Below, piece after piece: positions 26,559-37,894 of a stretch of DNA of 64,000 nt. The DNA comes from Frateuria hangzhouensis (GTDB taxonomy: Bacteria; Pseudomonadota; Gammaproteobacteria; Xanthomonadales; Rhodanobacteraceae). The notes beneath the pieces are model-generated. The model saw only the letters and a program-made list of their open reading frames with translations. It had not been told where the DNA came from and made no database searches. The position numbers were made by a program, and so were the translations under genes. The DNA is taken from positions 62,001-126,000 of the forward strand of contig NZ_JAPMIU010000001.1 in NCBI RefSeq assembly GCF_026410505.1. The letters run 5' to 3'. Within the stretch, counting starts at the first letter, position 1. Each line of letters opens with the position of its first letter.

Positions 26559-26854
26559 GGCAGGGTCTGGCGGAACGGCTTGACCTGCACGCCGGCATAG
26601 ACGCCCGCGGCCACGTACGGATCCGCGTCAGCCCAGCGTTGGGCGTCGGCCTGCGAGGAGAACTCGGCGATGATCAGGCTGCCGGTGAAGCCAGCCGGAC
26701 CCGGGTCCTCCGAGTCGATCGCCGGGAACGGCCCGGCCAGCAGCAAACGGCCTTCGGCCTGGAGCTGTTCCAGGCGTGCCACATGCTGCGGGCGCGAGCT
26801 CTTGCGCTTGTCCAACGACTCGGGGACGTCGGTACCTACGATCGCGAACCACAT
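26555..26854 (-). CDS. YciI family protein
   Basis: 99 residues. [24 protein letters not shown] with an [24 protein letters not shown] segment and [24 protein letters not shown] is the YciI-like ferredoxin-type fold. A conserved His-Asp pair (RPQH and ADADPY) is thought to form a putative active site, but the reaction is unknown for most members. Translationally coupled to the bolA-like gene. In other genomes the pair often sits with a septation gene (ispZ), which is absent here. Confidence 0.9.
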   Translation of the reverse strand: MWFAIVGTDVPESLDKRKSSRPQHVARLEQLQAEGRLLLAGPFPAIDSEDPGPAGFTGSLIIAEFSSQADAQRWADADPYVAAGVYAGVQVKPFRQTLP

Positions 26855-27094
26855 GGTGGAATGCTCCAATCGGGAAACGGCCAAGTTTAGCGGACCGCCG
26901 CCCCGGGCCGAAGCGGCCGCAGACGCTCTGGGTCGCGCCAGTCTCGAAACCGGTTCTACACGCCGCGATGCCCCTGCCCCGGGTAGCCTCTCCTGCGGGC
27001 TGCCGCGCTGCGTCGCTTGCGCGGCACTGGCTGGAGAACACCGTGCACTGCTGGGCAGGCACCCAGTCGGTCCGTCACTACGGGAGCACTGCCC

Positions 27095-28207
27095 TTGCAC
27101 GATACTCAGCACACGCGCCCCGCGCGTTCATCCGGCACGCGGCGGCGCCTGCAAGCGCTGTGGACCGATGCGTTCGGGCGCTTGGCCACCCGCTCGGCGC
27201 AGGCGATCCTGGTGTTGCTGCTCGTCGCGGCCATCGTGCGCGCGGCCCTCGCCCTCAAGTTGGTGGTTATCCCCTTGCTGCTCGCGTTGATCTTCTGCGC
27301 GGCGTTGTTTCCGCTGGTCGCCCTGTTGCGCCGCTGCCGTGTGCCCCATGCCCTGGCGGCGCTGGTCACGCTGCTGCTCGGCGGGGTGGGAGTCGGCGGC
27401 ATGATCGCGCTGGCGGTGGCGCGGGTGGCGTCGCAATGGGAAACCTTGCAGGCGTCGGCCATCGATGGTTTCGGCCAGGCGTTGCACTACCTTCATCGCG
27501 GGCCGCTGTCGATCAGCGAGCAGCAGATCGACCATGCACGCGATGCGATGGTGGGTTTCCTGACCAGCAGCGAATTCGGACAGCACGCCATGGCCGGCGT
27601 GTTCACCACGCTGGAGCTGGCGACCGGCTTCGTGCTGGTGTTGTTCATCCTGTTTTTTTTCCTCAAGGACGGCCCGTCGATCTGGCGATTCCTGATCGGC
27701 CCGCTGCGGCCGGCCTGGCATGCGCGCGTGACGCACGCTGGCGACCGCGCGATCGGCGTGCTCGGCGGCTACCTGCGCGGCACGGCGCTGGTGGCGCTGG
27801 TCGATACGGTCTTCATCGGCGGCACCGTGTGGATCCTCGGCGTTCCGATGGCGGTGCCGTTGTCCATCCTGGTGCTGCTGGGTGCGTTCGTGCCGATCGT
27901 CGGCGCCACCGTCACCGGCGTGATCGCAGCGCTGGTGGCGCTGGTCACGGTCGGCCTGAACGCGGCGATCTGGGTGTCGGCCGTGGTCATCGTGGTCAAC
28001 CAACTGGAAGGGAATCTGTTGTCGCCGGTGGTGCTGGGCCGGTCGCTGCACCTGCATTCGCTGGCGGTGCTGCTGGCGCTCACCGCCGGCACGATTCTTG
28101 GCGGCATCGTGGGTACGCTGCTGGCCGTGCCGATCACCGGCGTGGCCTGGGCGGTCGCCAAGTCGTGGAACGATCCCCTGCCGGTGTCACCGGATCTGCA
28201 GGAATAG
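27095..28207 (+). CDS. AI-2E family transporter (PerM-type)
   Basis: About 370 residues with 7-8 membrane helices. The family signature is visible in the second half: [20 protein letters not shown] and [15 protein letters not shown], followed by [19 protein letters not shown]. Family members include the TqsA-type AI-2 exporter and Na+(Li+)/H+ antiporters, so the substrate is open. No in-frame ATG exists in the N-terminal region. I place the start at a TTG (27095) that has a GGGAG site 8 bp upstream. The frame itself is open from 27017. Confidence 0.88.
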   Translation: MHDTQHTRPARSSGTRRRLQALWTDAFGRLATRSAQAILVLLLVAAIVRAALALKLVVIPLLLALIFCAALFPLVALLRRCRVPHALAALVTLLLGGVGVGGMIALAVARVASQWETLQASAIDGFGQALHYLHRGPLSISEQQIDHARDAMVGFLTSSEFGQHAMAGVFTTLELATGFVLVLFILFFFLKDGPSIWRFLIGPLRPAWHARVTHAGDRAIGVLGGYLRGTALVALVDTVFIGGTVWILGVPMAVPLSILVLLGAFVPIVGATVTGVIAALVALVTVGLNAAIWVSAVVIVVNQLEGNLLSPVVLGRSLHLHSLAVLLALTAGTILGGIVGTLLAVPITGVAWAVAKSWNDPLPVSPDLQE

Positions 28208-28317
28208 CGATGGCTTGCGCGGCATGGCCGTGCCATCGGTCATATGCGCCACTGCTTGAATTGCGCGGTCGGCCATCCCACCTCTTGCGCTAACCATGAA
28301 GCAGGGAGCAAAGGGGT

Positions 28318-28956
28318 ATGTGGTCGACATTCGTGGATGGTCTTTCCGCGCTGCTGGCGCAACTGGCCGTCTGGCTGGATGGCAGCTACGGTCTGGCGGT
28401 GATCGTGCTGGCCTTGTTGGTGCGCCTGGCGATGCTGCCGATGACACTCAGGACCGCTGAACAAGGCTGGTGGCGACAGCAGCAATTGCTGGAGCTCAAG
28501 CCGAAGCTGGCGCAATTACGCGAGCGGCATGCCGGCGATCCGGCGTCGCAGGCGCAAGCGATGCAGGCGCTGTATCGCGAGCACGGCATCTCGGGCGGGC
28601 TGGGAAGCAGCCTGCTGGTCGCGCTGGTGCAGGCGCCCTTGGGCGCGGGCATCTATGCGGCCATCCGCCAAGGCGTGGCCGGGGCGGGTTCGTTCCTGTG
28701 GATACCGAAGCTGGCGCGGCCGGACGCCTGGCTGGCGCTGGTGGTGGGGCTATTGAGCTTTGCGGCGCTGTTGCTCAATCCGGCGATGTCGGAGCAGACG
28801 CGGACCTTGCTGCATTGGCTGCCGGTGGTGTTCTCGGTACTGATGGTGTGGCACCTGGCGGCCGGGCTTGGACTGTATTGGTTCGGGTCGAGCGGGGTGG
28901 GACTGTTGCAGATGGCGATGCTGCGGCGGCGGGTGCGCAACCGCAGCGTGCGATAA
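28318..28956 (+). CDS. Short YidC/Oxa1-family membrane protein insertase paralogue
   Basis: 212 residues. It has the Oxa1 core with about four membrane helices: GSYGLAVIVLALLVRLAMLP, a charged cytosolic hairpin (LKPKLAQLRERHAGDPASQAQAMQALYREHGIS) and helices ending in LGLYWFGSSGVGLLQMAML. A conserved Arg in the first core helix (LLVRLAMLPM) matches the hydrophilic-groove Arg of YidC. It lacks the large periplasmic P1 domain of gammaproteobacterial YidC, so it looks like a second, Gram-positive-style insertase. The main yidC (near dnaA) is not in the window. A REP hairpin follows immediately. Confidence 0.85.
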   Translation: MWSTFVDGLSALLAQLAVWLDGSYGLAVIVLALLVRLAMLPMTLRTAEQGWWRQQQLLELKPKLAQLRERHAGDPASQAQAMQALYREHGISGGLGSSLLVALVQAPLGAGIYAAIRQGVAGAGSFLWIPKLARPDAWLALVVGLLSFAALLLNPAMSEQTRTLLHWLPVVFSVLMVWHLAAGLGLYWFGSSGVGLLQMAMLRRRVRNRSVR

Positions 28957-28959
28957 ACC

Positions 28960-29024
28960 GTAGGGTGGGCTTCAGCCCACCTTCTTCTTGCGCCGCAGGC
29001 CTGGTGGGCTGAAGCCCACCCTAC
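28960..29024. repeat. REP inverted repeat, GTAGGGTGGGC family
   Basis: GTAGGGTGGGCTTCAGCCCACC is mirrored by GGTGGGCTGAAGCCCACCCTAC 21 bp later, giving a large hairpin in which each arm also self-pairs. It sits between the converging yidC-like gene and lysS and may terminate both. A near-identical element is at 49119-49183. Confidence 0.85.
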
Positions 29025-29044
29025 GCGGTGCCGGGTTCGGCAGG

Positions 29045-30553
<1,509 letters not shown>

Positions 30554-30641
30554 GGATGGTTCCGTGGGCTGCCGACTGATGCCGACAGCGAATGTCTCGT
30601 GAATGGTGATGTGCGCAGGATGGTCGCCGGCGTCGATCGTT

Positions 30642-30956
30642 TTAGTCGAACACCTGCTTGACCGCGTGCCTGGTGGCGTCCCAGCCCTCGCGCGCGCCGT
30701 GCCCGACTGCGATGCCGGCCTTCTTCGCGCCATGGCCGATGCCGATGCCGGCCTCCTTGGCGCCGTCACCGACCTTCCTGGCAACGTCCCTGGTGGCGTG
30801 ACCGATATCGCGCGCACCCTCGGCAACGCCATGGCCCACGGCCTTCGCGTCCTGCTTGATGGACTGGCTGGCGCTGCCGTCGTGCGCCGACTGCGCGGAC
30901 GCGCCGAGCGTGGCCAGCCCGATGCTGGCAAACAGGAGCATGCCGATCGTCTTCAT
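30642..30956 (-). CDS. Small secreted protein with 11-residue amphipathic repeats
   Basis: About 104 residues. A signal peptide ([22 protein letters not shown]) is followed by degenerate 11-mers of the form GHGAxxAGxxV or [20 protein letters not shown], rich in Gly, Ala, His, Lys and Asp. The pattern suggests a long amphipathic helix like those in LEA-type or apolipoprotein-like proteins, probably in the periplasm. No named family is recognised. It lies between prfB and lysS on the same strand, 25 bp after prfB, so it may be co-expressed with both. An ATG three codons upstream (30965) is a possible alternative start. Confidence 0.75.
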   Translation of the reverse strand: MKTIGMLLFASIGLATLGASAQSAHDGSASQSIKQDAKAVGHGVAEGARDIGHATRDVARKVGDGAKEAGIGIGHGAKKAGIAVGHGAREGWDATRHAVKQVFD

Positions 30957-30981
30957 GCGGGTCATCTCGTCAGTGATCGGA

Positions 30982-32107
<1,126 letters not shown>

Positions 32108-32171
32108 GAAACGTATGGCCGTGGTTGAGGCGCCCGGCGGGCGCTGGCGAAGAACAGCGGAGGATAGCAAA

Positions 32172-32201
32172 GCGCCGCCGCGTTCGGGGACGCGGCGGCG
32201 C
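32172..32201 (-). terminator. Strong hairpin between the sulfotransferase gene and prfB
   Basis: GCGCCGCCGCGT pairs with ACGCGGCGGCGC over 12 bp around a 6-nt loop. It lies about 30 bp past the sulfotransferase stop, and on the minus strand CTTTGCTATCC follows, so it is a terminator with a weak T-tract. Confidence 0.65.
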
Positions 32202-32228
32202 GTTCCGCCTCGAGGCTGGAACGGGATC

Positions 32229-33215
32229 CTAGGCGCCCTGCGCGAACCAGAGCGACATCACGTCGCGTCCGAGCAGTTCGTTCAGCCCGTCCAGTTCCCG
32301 CTCGAAGTAGTCATCCAGCAGGCGTCTGGTGGAAGCCTTCATGGCCGGTGGATTGGCCTTGAGCAGGGGGTTGACCCTGCGGTGCGCGGCGTTCACCAGC
32401 CACGCGAAATTCAGGTGCACGTTGGCCGCGGCCGGGCACATTGGCAGTTTCGACCGGTAGGACACGTTGCCGCCGGCGCGGAAGAAGCGGTTCTTGGCCA
32501 CTTCGAAACCGGGATGCCGGGGAACCTGCGCGCCGTTGACGTGCAGCTCGGCCGCCTCCGGCGGAAGCCGCGCGTAGTCGATGCCGATGTGGTCGCAGAC
32601 CTCGCGCAGCACCCTCGGCTTGTCGGCCATGAACTCCTCGAAGATCACGACCTTTACCTGTTCGGCAGGCACGTGCCGTAGGAAGTTCTTCAGCTGGTCA
32701 AGATAAAGGCTGCGATGAAGTACCGAGAACGGGTCGTAGCGCAGCGTGTCCTCGAAGTTGTGGGTGGCGCGGCCGGTGCGCACCAGGTGCCAGTACTGCG
32801 AATAGGCCCGCCTAGTCGGATGGCGCAGCAGGATGATGAGCTTGAGCTGCTTGCGCTGCATCGCGATGCGCTTGGCGGCGATCTCGGAGGAAATGTAGGT
32901 GGTCGAGTCCTCACCAACCAGTTGGTCCGCCCCTGCCCCTTCGAAATGCGAGGCGTACCACTGCCAGAACTTCTCCGGATCGTCGTCCAGCCGCTGGCAG
33001 ATCCAGTCGGCGCCGTCGAAGTAGTTGAAGTCCGGGTGCTCGAACAGGTTGTCGATGTCGAAGAAGTGGACTTCCTGGTCCGGGATGAACACCTGCGGGT
33101 GCTGGCCAAGAATGTGGTGCAGCGTCGAGGTGCCCGACTTCATGGCACCGCAGATGATGAAATCCGGGGTCTTCAGGCGGTTCGGCACGATCCAGTTGCT
33201 CGGTGCGCAACCCAT
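32229..33215 (-). CDS. PAPS-dependent sulfotransferase family protein
   Basis: About 328 residues. The 5'-phosphosulfate loop is FIICGAMKSGTSTLHHILGQHP and the 3'-phosphate-binding segment is LIILLRHPTRRAYSQYWHLVRTG. Between them lie HFFDID and YFDGADW regions as in heparan- or NodH-like bacterial sulfotransferases. The enzyme would move sulfate from PAPS to a hydroxyl or amine of a sugar, lipid or small molecule, and the acceptor cannot be told. I use the ATG at 33215, which has GGAGGG about 7 bp upstream. An ATG at 33230 is in frame. No glycan or capsule genes are nearby, so it is an isolated gene with its own terminator. Confidence 0.88.
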   Translation of the reverse strand: MGCAPSNWIVPNRLKTPDFIICGAMKSGTSTLHHILGQHPQVFIPDQEVHFFDIDNLFEHPDFNYFDGADWICQRLDDDPEKFWQWYASHFEGAGADQLVGEDSTTYISSEIAAKRIAMQRKQLKLIILLRHPTRRAYSQYWHLVRTGRATHNFEDTLRYDPFSVLHRSLYLDQLKNFLRHVPAEQVKVVIFEEFMADKPRVLREVCDHIGIDYARLPPEAAELHVNGAQVPRHPGFEVAKNRFFRAGGNVSYRSKLPMCPAAANVHLNFAWLVNAAHRRVNPLLKANPPAMKASTRRLLDDYFERELDGLNELLGRDVMSLWFAQGA

Positions 33216-33401
33216 GCTCCAGCCCTCCATGTGCGCTGCCCTGGCGATACCGCGGCAGGCGCGGCGTCGGGCCCTTGCCATGCGCGGCAGACAGCCGGTC
33301 GTGTGTGGCGTTGTCACAGACCCAGGCGATTGGTGCAGGGTCCCGGTCAAGGGTCCGGCAAGGAAAGGTGGTGCCGCGGTGAAATGCGGCCATGGCACTC
33401 G

Positions 33402-34631
33402 TCAATAGAACAGCCGGGCGCTCAGCTGCACCTGGGTGCGGCGGGTACGCGTGGGCAAGCCATAGTCCGCACGGACCGTGCGAGTGGAGTCCATGTACAG
33501 GGTTTCGAAGGTCAGCCGCAGCCAGTCGTGCGGACGCCAGTTGAGCGCGGCGGTGAGGGCGTTGCCGTGCTCGCCGGCGTGCTGGCCCGGCGCTTGCGGC
33601 AGCTCGCGCGTACTGAAGTGATCCAGCCGCAGCGCCGGCCGCCAGGCGCCGCGGTTCCAGCCGGCGAGCAGGAAGGCCGCGCGGTAGCGGGTGGTGAAGA
33701 CCCGGCCGGGAGCCGGCTCGATGATGGTATCGCCGTCCATCGCCTGCGCAATCCATGTGACCGGGCCGGAGTCGGCGCTGGCGCCCAGGCTCCAGAAGCG
33801 GGTGCGCCAGGCGTACAGGCGGTGGCCGCCTGCATAAGGCGCCCAGGCGTCGGTGGCGGCATGGTTGTCGTAGTGCATCAGGCTGAGCCGGCCCCGGCCC
33901 CGGGCACGCCAGTTCAACTGGACATAGTTGCCCCAGTGCTGGCCGATGCGGCGGAACGGGTCGTAACGCATGGGCGGTTGATCGCCCTCGTCGCGCACGT
34001 AGGCGTCCGGCTCGCGCAGCCGGCTGCCCAGACCGTAGGTTCGGTCGCTCAGGGACCAGCCGCGGATCGCCAGCAGGTTGCCGGCCGGATCGTTGCGCTG
34101 GAACAGCGCGCCGCGAAGATCCCAGGTGGCGACGTCGCCGCGTCGCTCGATGCGCGCCTCGGCGCCCACCGCCCGAAGTTCCTCGCCGACCCAGCTGTTG
34201 ATCGCCGAGGGCGTGAGGGTCCACGGGCTGGTCCAGCCGATCGCGTCGTTCTCCAGCGACGCCGGCGGGAAGAACGCGCCGGCCTGCACCGATCCGCGCC
34301 AGCGCGTGGTCGACACCGGGCGCCAGCGCAGGTAGGCCTCTAGCACGTCGATGCCGGCGCGGTCGCCTTCCTGCAGTTGCACGCCCGCCAGGGCGAGCAG
34401 CGACGGCGTGAGTTGCGCGGTACCGACCAGCGCGGCACCGCCGAAACGCAGTTCGGTGCTCCCGCCACCGTAGCGGGTCTTGCCCAGTCCGCCCTCGACC
34501 CAGCTTCGTTCGGCCGGCGCCGCCACCAGGCGGCCGTCGAGGTAACCATGCAGGCTGAAGTCCTGGGCATGGCCCGCCAGCGGCAGGGCTGCCACGCAGG
34601 CCAGCGCCAGGTGGCGCAGGCGTGGCTTCAT
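33402..34631 (-). CDS. Outer-membrane beta-barrel protein, unknown function
   Basis: 409 residues. A signal peptide (MKPRLRHLALACVAALPLAGHAQ) is followed by alternating strands rich in aromatic and charged residues, and the C-terminus ends in QVQLSARLFY, a Phe/Tyr-terminal beta signal for BAM assembly. I cannot assign a family, though the fold resembles porin-like proteins annotated as hypothetical in this order. It overlaps the stop of the GGDEF/EAL gene by 4 bp (ATGA), so the two are made together and the barrel is likely a target or partner of the upstream signalling protein. Confidence 0.78.
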   Translation of the reverse strand: MKPRLRHLALACVAALPLAGHAQDFSLHGYLDGRLVAAPAERSWVEGGLGKTRYGGGSTELRFGGAALVGTAQLTPSLLALAGVQLQEGDRAGIDVLEAYLRWRPVSTTRWRGSVQAGAFFPPASLENDAIGWTSPWTLTPSAINSWVGEELRAVGAEARIERRGDVATWDLRGALFQRNDPAGNLLAIRGWSLSDRTYGLGSRLREPDAYVRDEGDQPPMRYDPFRRIGQHWGNYVQLNWRARGRGRLSLMHYDNHAATDAWAPYAGGHRLYAWRTRFWSLGASADSGPVTWIAQAMDGDTIIEPAPGRVFTTRYRAAFLLAGWNRGAWRPALRLDHFSTRELPQAPGQHAGEHGNALTAALNWRPHDWLRLTFETLYMDSTRTVRADYGLPTRTRRTQVQLSARLFY

Positions 34632-36961
34632 GCGGCGCCGGCCCGATCGGACGCGAACCCCGCCAGTTCGGTGGCCGGCAGCGGCCGCGCGATGAAGAAG
34701 CCCTGCGCGTGATCGCAGCCGATCGCCGCCAGTTGCGCGAGCGTGCCTTCGTCCTCCACGCCCTCGGCGGTGACCTGGTAGCCCAGCCGGTGGCCCAGCT
34801 CGACGATCGACTGCACGATGGTCTGGTCGCTGGCATCGCGGGCCAGGTGCCGCACGAAGGTCTGGTCGATCTTCAGCTCGCTGACCGGCAGGTGGCGCAG
34901 GTAGGCGAACGCGGACTGGCCCACGCCGAAGTCGTCCACCGCGATGCCGATGCCGAGGTCGGCCAGGCCCTTGAGCACGCGCAATGCCGTTTCCGGCTCG
35001 CCGATCACGGCGCGCTCGGTGATTTCCACGGTGAGCTTGCCCGGCGGCAGCGCGTGGATGGACAGCAGGCGACCAATGCGCAGCGGCAGCTCGGCCTCCC
35101 CGAGATCGCGCGCCGACAGGTTGACCGCCACGTTGAGGTCGAGCCCGGCCGCGTGCCATCGGCTGGCCTGTGCGATGCCGGCGGCCAGCGCCCAGCGGGT
35201 CAGCCGCTGGATGTTGCCGGTGTCCTCGGCCATGCCGATGAAATCCTGCGGCGGGACCGCGCCGCGCCGCGGATGGTGCCAGCGCACCAGCGCCTCGACG
35301 CCATCGACGCGACGGCCGGGAAGCGCCAGCTTGGGCTGGTAGTGCAGCATCAACCGGTCGTGGTCCAGCGCCTCGCGCAATTCGCCCATCAACGACAGGC
35401 GTTCGGTGCGGTGCGGGTCGGTCGCCGCGTCGTAGAACGCCAGCGGGCGGGTCGAACCGGTGGCGGCGAACTGCGCCACCTCGCCGTGGCGCAGCAGCAC
35501 CGACGCGAGCGCCCCGTCCTCGGGGTACATGGCGATGCCGATCGCCGGCAGCGTATCCACGCTGACGTCGGCTTCGGCGTACGGCGTATTGAGCGCATCG
35601 AGGACGCGCAGCGCGGCGGCGACAGCCTCGGTGCGGTCCGCGCCGGGCAACCAGGCCACGAACTGGGTATCGGTGGCGCGCGCCAGGAAGGCCTTGGCGG
35701 CAACGCGGCCCAGGCGTGCGCCGACCTCGCGCATCAGTCGGTCGTACAGACCATGGCCCATGGTCTTGATGATGTCCGGCGCGCGCGTGAGGCCAACCAT
35801 CAGCAGCGCGCCGTGGCGGGCGCCGGCCTCGCGCGCGCGGTCGATCGCCACTTCGGCGGCGACGCGGTTGGGCAGGTCGGTGACCTGGTCATGCAACGCC
35901 TGCTGGCGGATGTGTTCCTCGCGCTGGCGCACCGCGTCGACCATGGTGCCGAAGGCGGCGGCGAGCTGGCCGAGTTCGTCGCGGCGGTTCAGGCTCGGCG
36001 GCGCGCGGTAGTCGCCCGCCTCGATGCGTCGGGCCGCGCCGGCCAGCGCTTCGACCGGGCGCGACACGCTGCGCGCCGTCAGCCACGCACCGATCAGGCC
36101 GACCACCAGCCCCAGCCCGAGCAGGGCCGCCCACGCCAGCACCACCGCGCGGAACGGTCGCAATGCGTCTTCCAGCGAGTAGCCGAGTACCGCCACCACC
36201 GGTGCCGTGCTGCGCGGCTGGCTGAGCGGTTGCGCCAGCAGCAGGTATTCATGGCCGTGGATGCGGCGTATCGCCGGACGGGCCGGCAAGCCCTGCCCCG
36301 CCAGGCTGGCCACCAGTCCCGTATGGGTCAGGCTCTGGGCCACGGTGACCCACGGCGAACCCGGCGGGCGCACCGCCAGTTCGATGTCGCCGGGCAGCGC
36401 CGACAGCGTGCGCAGGTGGGCGAGCAGCACGTCGTCCAGCGGTACGTAGACCACCACCAGGCCGACCGGTTGCGGCGCGTAGATCGGTACCACCACGACC
36501 CAGTACGCCCTGCCCTGCAGCGCAACCACTGCCGCCGCGCGGCGCTCGAACGCATGCCCGGCAAGGTCGGGAAAGGCAAAGCGCTGGCCGCTGGCGCGGA
36601 CGTCGGCGGTATCGACCTCCACCTTGCCGTCGAGCCCGATCAGCTGCATCCGCGAGGCGCCCACGCGGCGGCCGTGGTTGCGCAGCACCGAGAACACCGT
36701 GCCATGGTCGCGCTCGGCGATGGCCGAACGCAGCGCGTAGTCCAGCGACAGCACCTCGACGTTGCCGGCCACGCGGGCGGAGATGTCGTCCATCTGCGCC
36801 ACGAAGGCCTGCGCGTTGATTCCCAGCTGCCGCTCGCCCTCGCTCACCATGGCGCGTCGGGTCACGCCATAGACCAGCGCGGCGGTGACCAGCTGCACCG
36901 TCACCAGCGTCGCGACGAAGAACAGTCCAAGGCGTAAACGGAAGCCGACGGCGCCGCGCAT
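34628..36961 (-). CDS. Membrane EAL c-di-GMP phosphodiesterase with degenerate GGDEF domain
   Basis: 777 residues. Order: membrane helix (FRLRLGLFFVATLVTVQLVTA), a periplasmic sensor of roughly 230 residues, second helix (VVLAWAALLGLGLVVGLIGAWL), HAMP linker, GGDEF-type domain (about 355-520) and EAL domain (about 525-770). In the GGDEF loop the sequence reads ATDTQFVAW, so cyclase activity is probably lost. The EAL domain keeps VEALVRW, NLSARDL, EITE, DDFG, KIDQTFV and EGVE and should hydrolyse c-di-GMP. The middle gene of three coupled genes, with the cupredoxin 3 bp upstream and the barrel overlapping downstream. Confidence 0.92.
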   Translation of the reverse strand: MRGAVGFRLRLGLFFVATLVTVQLVTAALVYGVTRRAMVSEGERQLGINAQAFVAQMDDISARVAGNVEVLSLDYALRSAIAERDHGTVFSVLRNHGRRVGASRMQLIGLDGKVEVDTADVRASGQRFAFPDLAGHAFERRAAAVVALQGRAYWVVVVPIYAPQPVGLVVVYVPLDDVLLAHLRTLSALPGDIELAVRPPGSPWVTVAQSLTHTGLVASLAGQGLPARPAIRRIHGHEYLLLAQPLSQPRSTAPVVAVLGYSLEDALRPFRAVVLAWAALLGLGLVVGLIGAWLTARSVSRPVEALAGAARRIEAGDYRAPPSLNRRDELGQLAAAFGTMVDAVRQREEHIRQQALHDQVTDLPNRVAAEVAIDRAREAGARHGALLMVGLTRAPDIIKTMGHGLYDRLMREVGARLGRVAAKAFLARATDTQFVAWLPGADRTEAVAAALRVLDALNTPYAEADVSVDTLPAIGIAMYPEDGALASVLLRHGEVAQFAATGSTRPLAFYDAATDPHRTERLSLMGELREALDHDRLMLHYQPKLALPGRRVDGVEALVRWHHPRRGAVPPQDFIGMAEDTGNIQRLTRWALAAGIAQASRWHAAGLDLNVAVNLSARDLGEAELPLRIGRLLSIHALPPGKLTVEITERAVIGEPETALRVLKGLADLGIGIAVDDFGVGQSAFAYLRHLPVSELKIDQTFVRHLARDASDQTIVQSIVELGHRLGYQVTAEGVEDEGTLAQLAAIGCDHAQGFFIARPLPATELAGFASDRAGAA

Positions 36962-36964
36962 GGG

Positions 36965-37609
36965 TCAGTAGTCCACGTGCTCGCGATCGGAAAGCTCGCG
37001 CGGGTCCGGGATCAGCGATAGCGCAAAATCCGCGCGCTGCGCATCGGCTTCCGTCGCCAGGATCTTCACCTCGCTGGGCGGCGCCTGGCCCGGACGCAGT
37101 TGCGGATGCCACACCGTCACCGTGTACTTGCCCGACGGCAGGTGTGCGAACACCACCTGCCCCTGCGAGGGCGTCACCCTGGCCCGGGCGGGCGACACCA
37201 GCAGATAGGCAATCATGTGGTCGTGGATGTTGCAGCCGATCGCGACCAGTCCGGCCTTGTCCAATGTCAGCGGCGGCGAACTTTCGCCCGGGTGCAGCAG
37301 GAGCTCGAACGCCTTGGCGTCGGAGAAGGAATAGACATGGTGGCGGGTGCCGTCGCTGTTGCGGAACACCACGCGGTCGCCCGGACGGACTACCTGGACG
37401 TAGGGAATGAAGGTCTCGTCGCGCTGGTCGACGTAGCGTGTGACGGGCGCCGCGGCCACCCCAGTCGCCGCCGTTGCGGACGTCAGGGTGACCACCGCGT
37501 CGCCCACGGCACGGCCGTTCGTGTCGCTGACGCGCACCACCAGTTGGCCTGCCCACACCGTGCCTGCGCTGCCGGCCAGCAGCCAAGCCAACATGAGTCG
37601 CCAACGCAT
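36965..37609 (-). CDS. Periplasmic cupredoxin-like protein (often annotated methylamine-utilisation protein)
   Basis: 214 residues with a signal peptide (MRWRLMLAWLLAGSAGTVWA). It consists of two beta-sandwich parts: a Greek-key part near the N-terminus (QLVVRVSDTNGRAVGDAVVTL) and a plastocyanin-like part with VRPGDRVVFRNSDGTRHHVYSF and AIGCNIHDHMIAYLLV. The His, Cys, His and Met of these segments resemble type 1 copper ligands (GCNIHDHM). The usual database label is methylamine utilisation protein, but no methylamine genes are near, so that name is not functional evidence. Start of the three-gene unit with the EAL protein and the barrel. Confidence 0.8.
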   Translation of the reverse strand: MRWRLMLAWLLAGSAGTVWAGQLVVRVSDTNGRAVGDAVVTLTSATAATGVAAAPVTRYVDQRDETFIPYVQVVRPGDRVVFRNSDGTRHHVYSFSDAKAFELLLHPGESSPPLTLDKAGLVAIGCNIHDHMIAYLLVSPARARVTPSQGQVVFAHLPSGKYTVTVWHPQLRPGQAPPSEVKILATEADAQRADFALSLIPDPRELSDREHVDY

Positions 37610-37894
37610 GACGCACTCCCCCTGGATGTCCCCGGCGCTAGCCTACCCCAAGCATCCGCGCTGCGGTCAAGATCGCTTCGGGGCCAGCCCGCGCAGGCAT
37701 CGCCGGACTTGTCTGGTGCGCGTCCGGCGGTGAGGCGAAGGCGGGCCGGGGCGGAAATCAGGGGACTGACGAGGCGTCCCCGCTCCTGGGTGCGGGTTGG
37801 CGAACGATCCGTTCAATCCACGCGCCATTGAGCCAGGCCGGCGCAGCCTTACCTTGCTTGCCTGGCCGCCACGATGCGCGGCAGGAGACCCGAC

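Noticed and set aside
33230-33398. N-terminal extension of the sulfotransferase up to 33398
   Set aside because: The extension is Pro/Arg-rich and unlike family members, and a good ribosome site lies just before the Met at 33215.
36965-37609. Evidence for a methylamine utilisation pathway
   Set aside because: Only the cupredoxin-like protein carries that database label; no mau or related genes are present.
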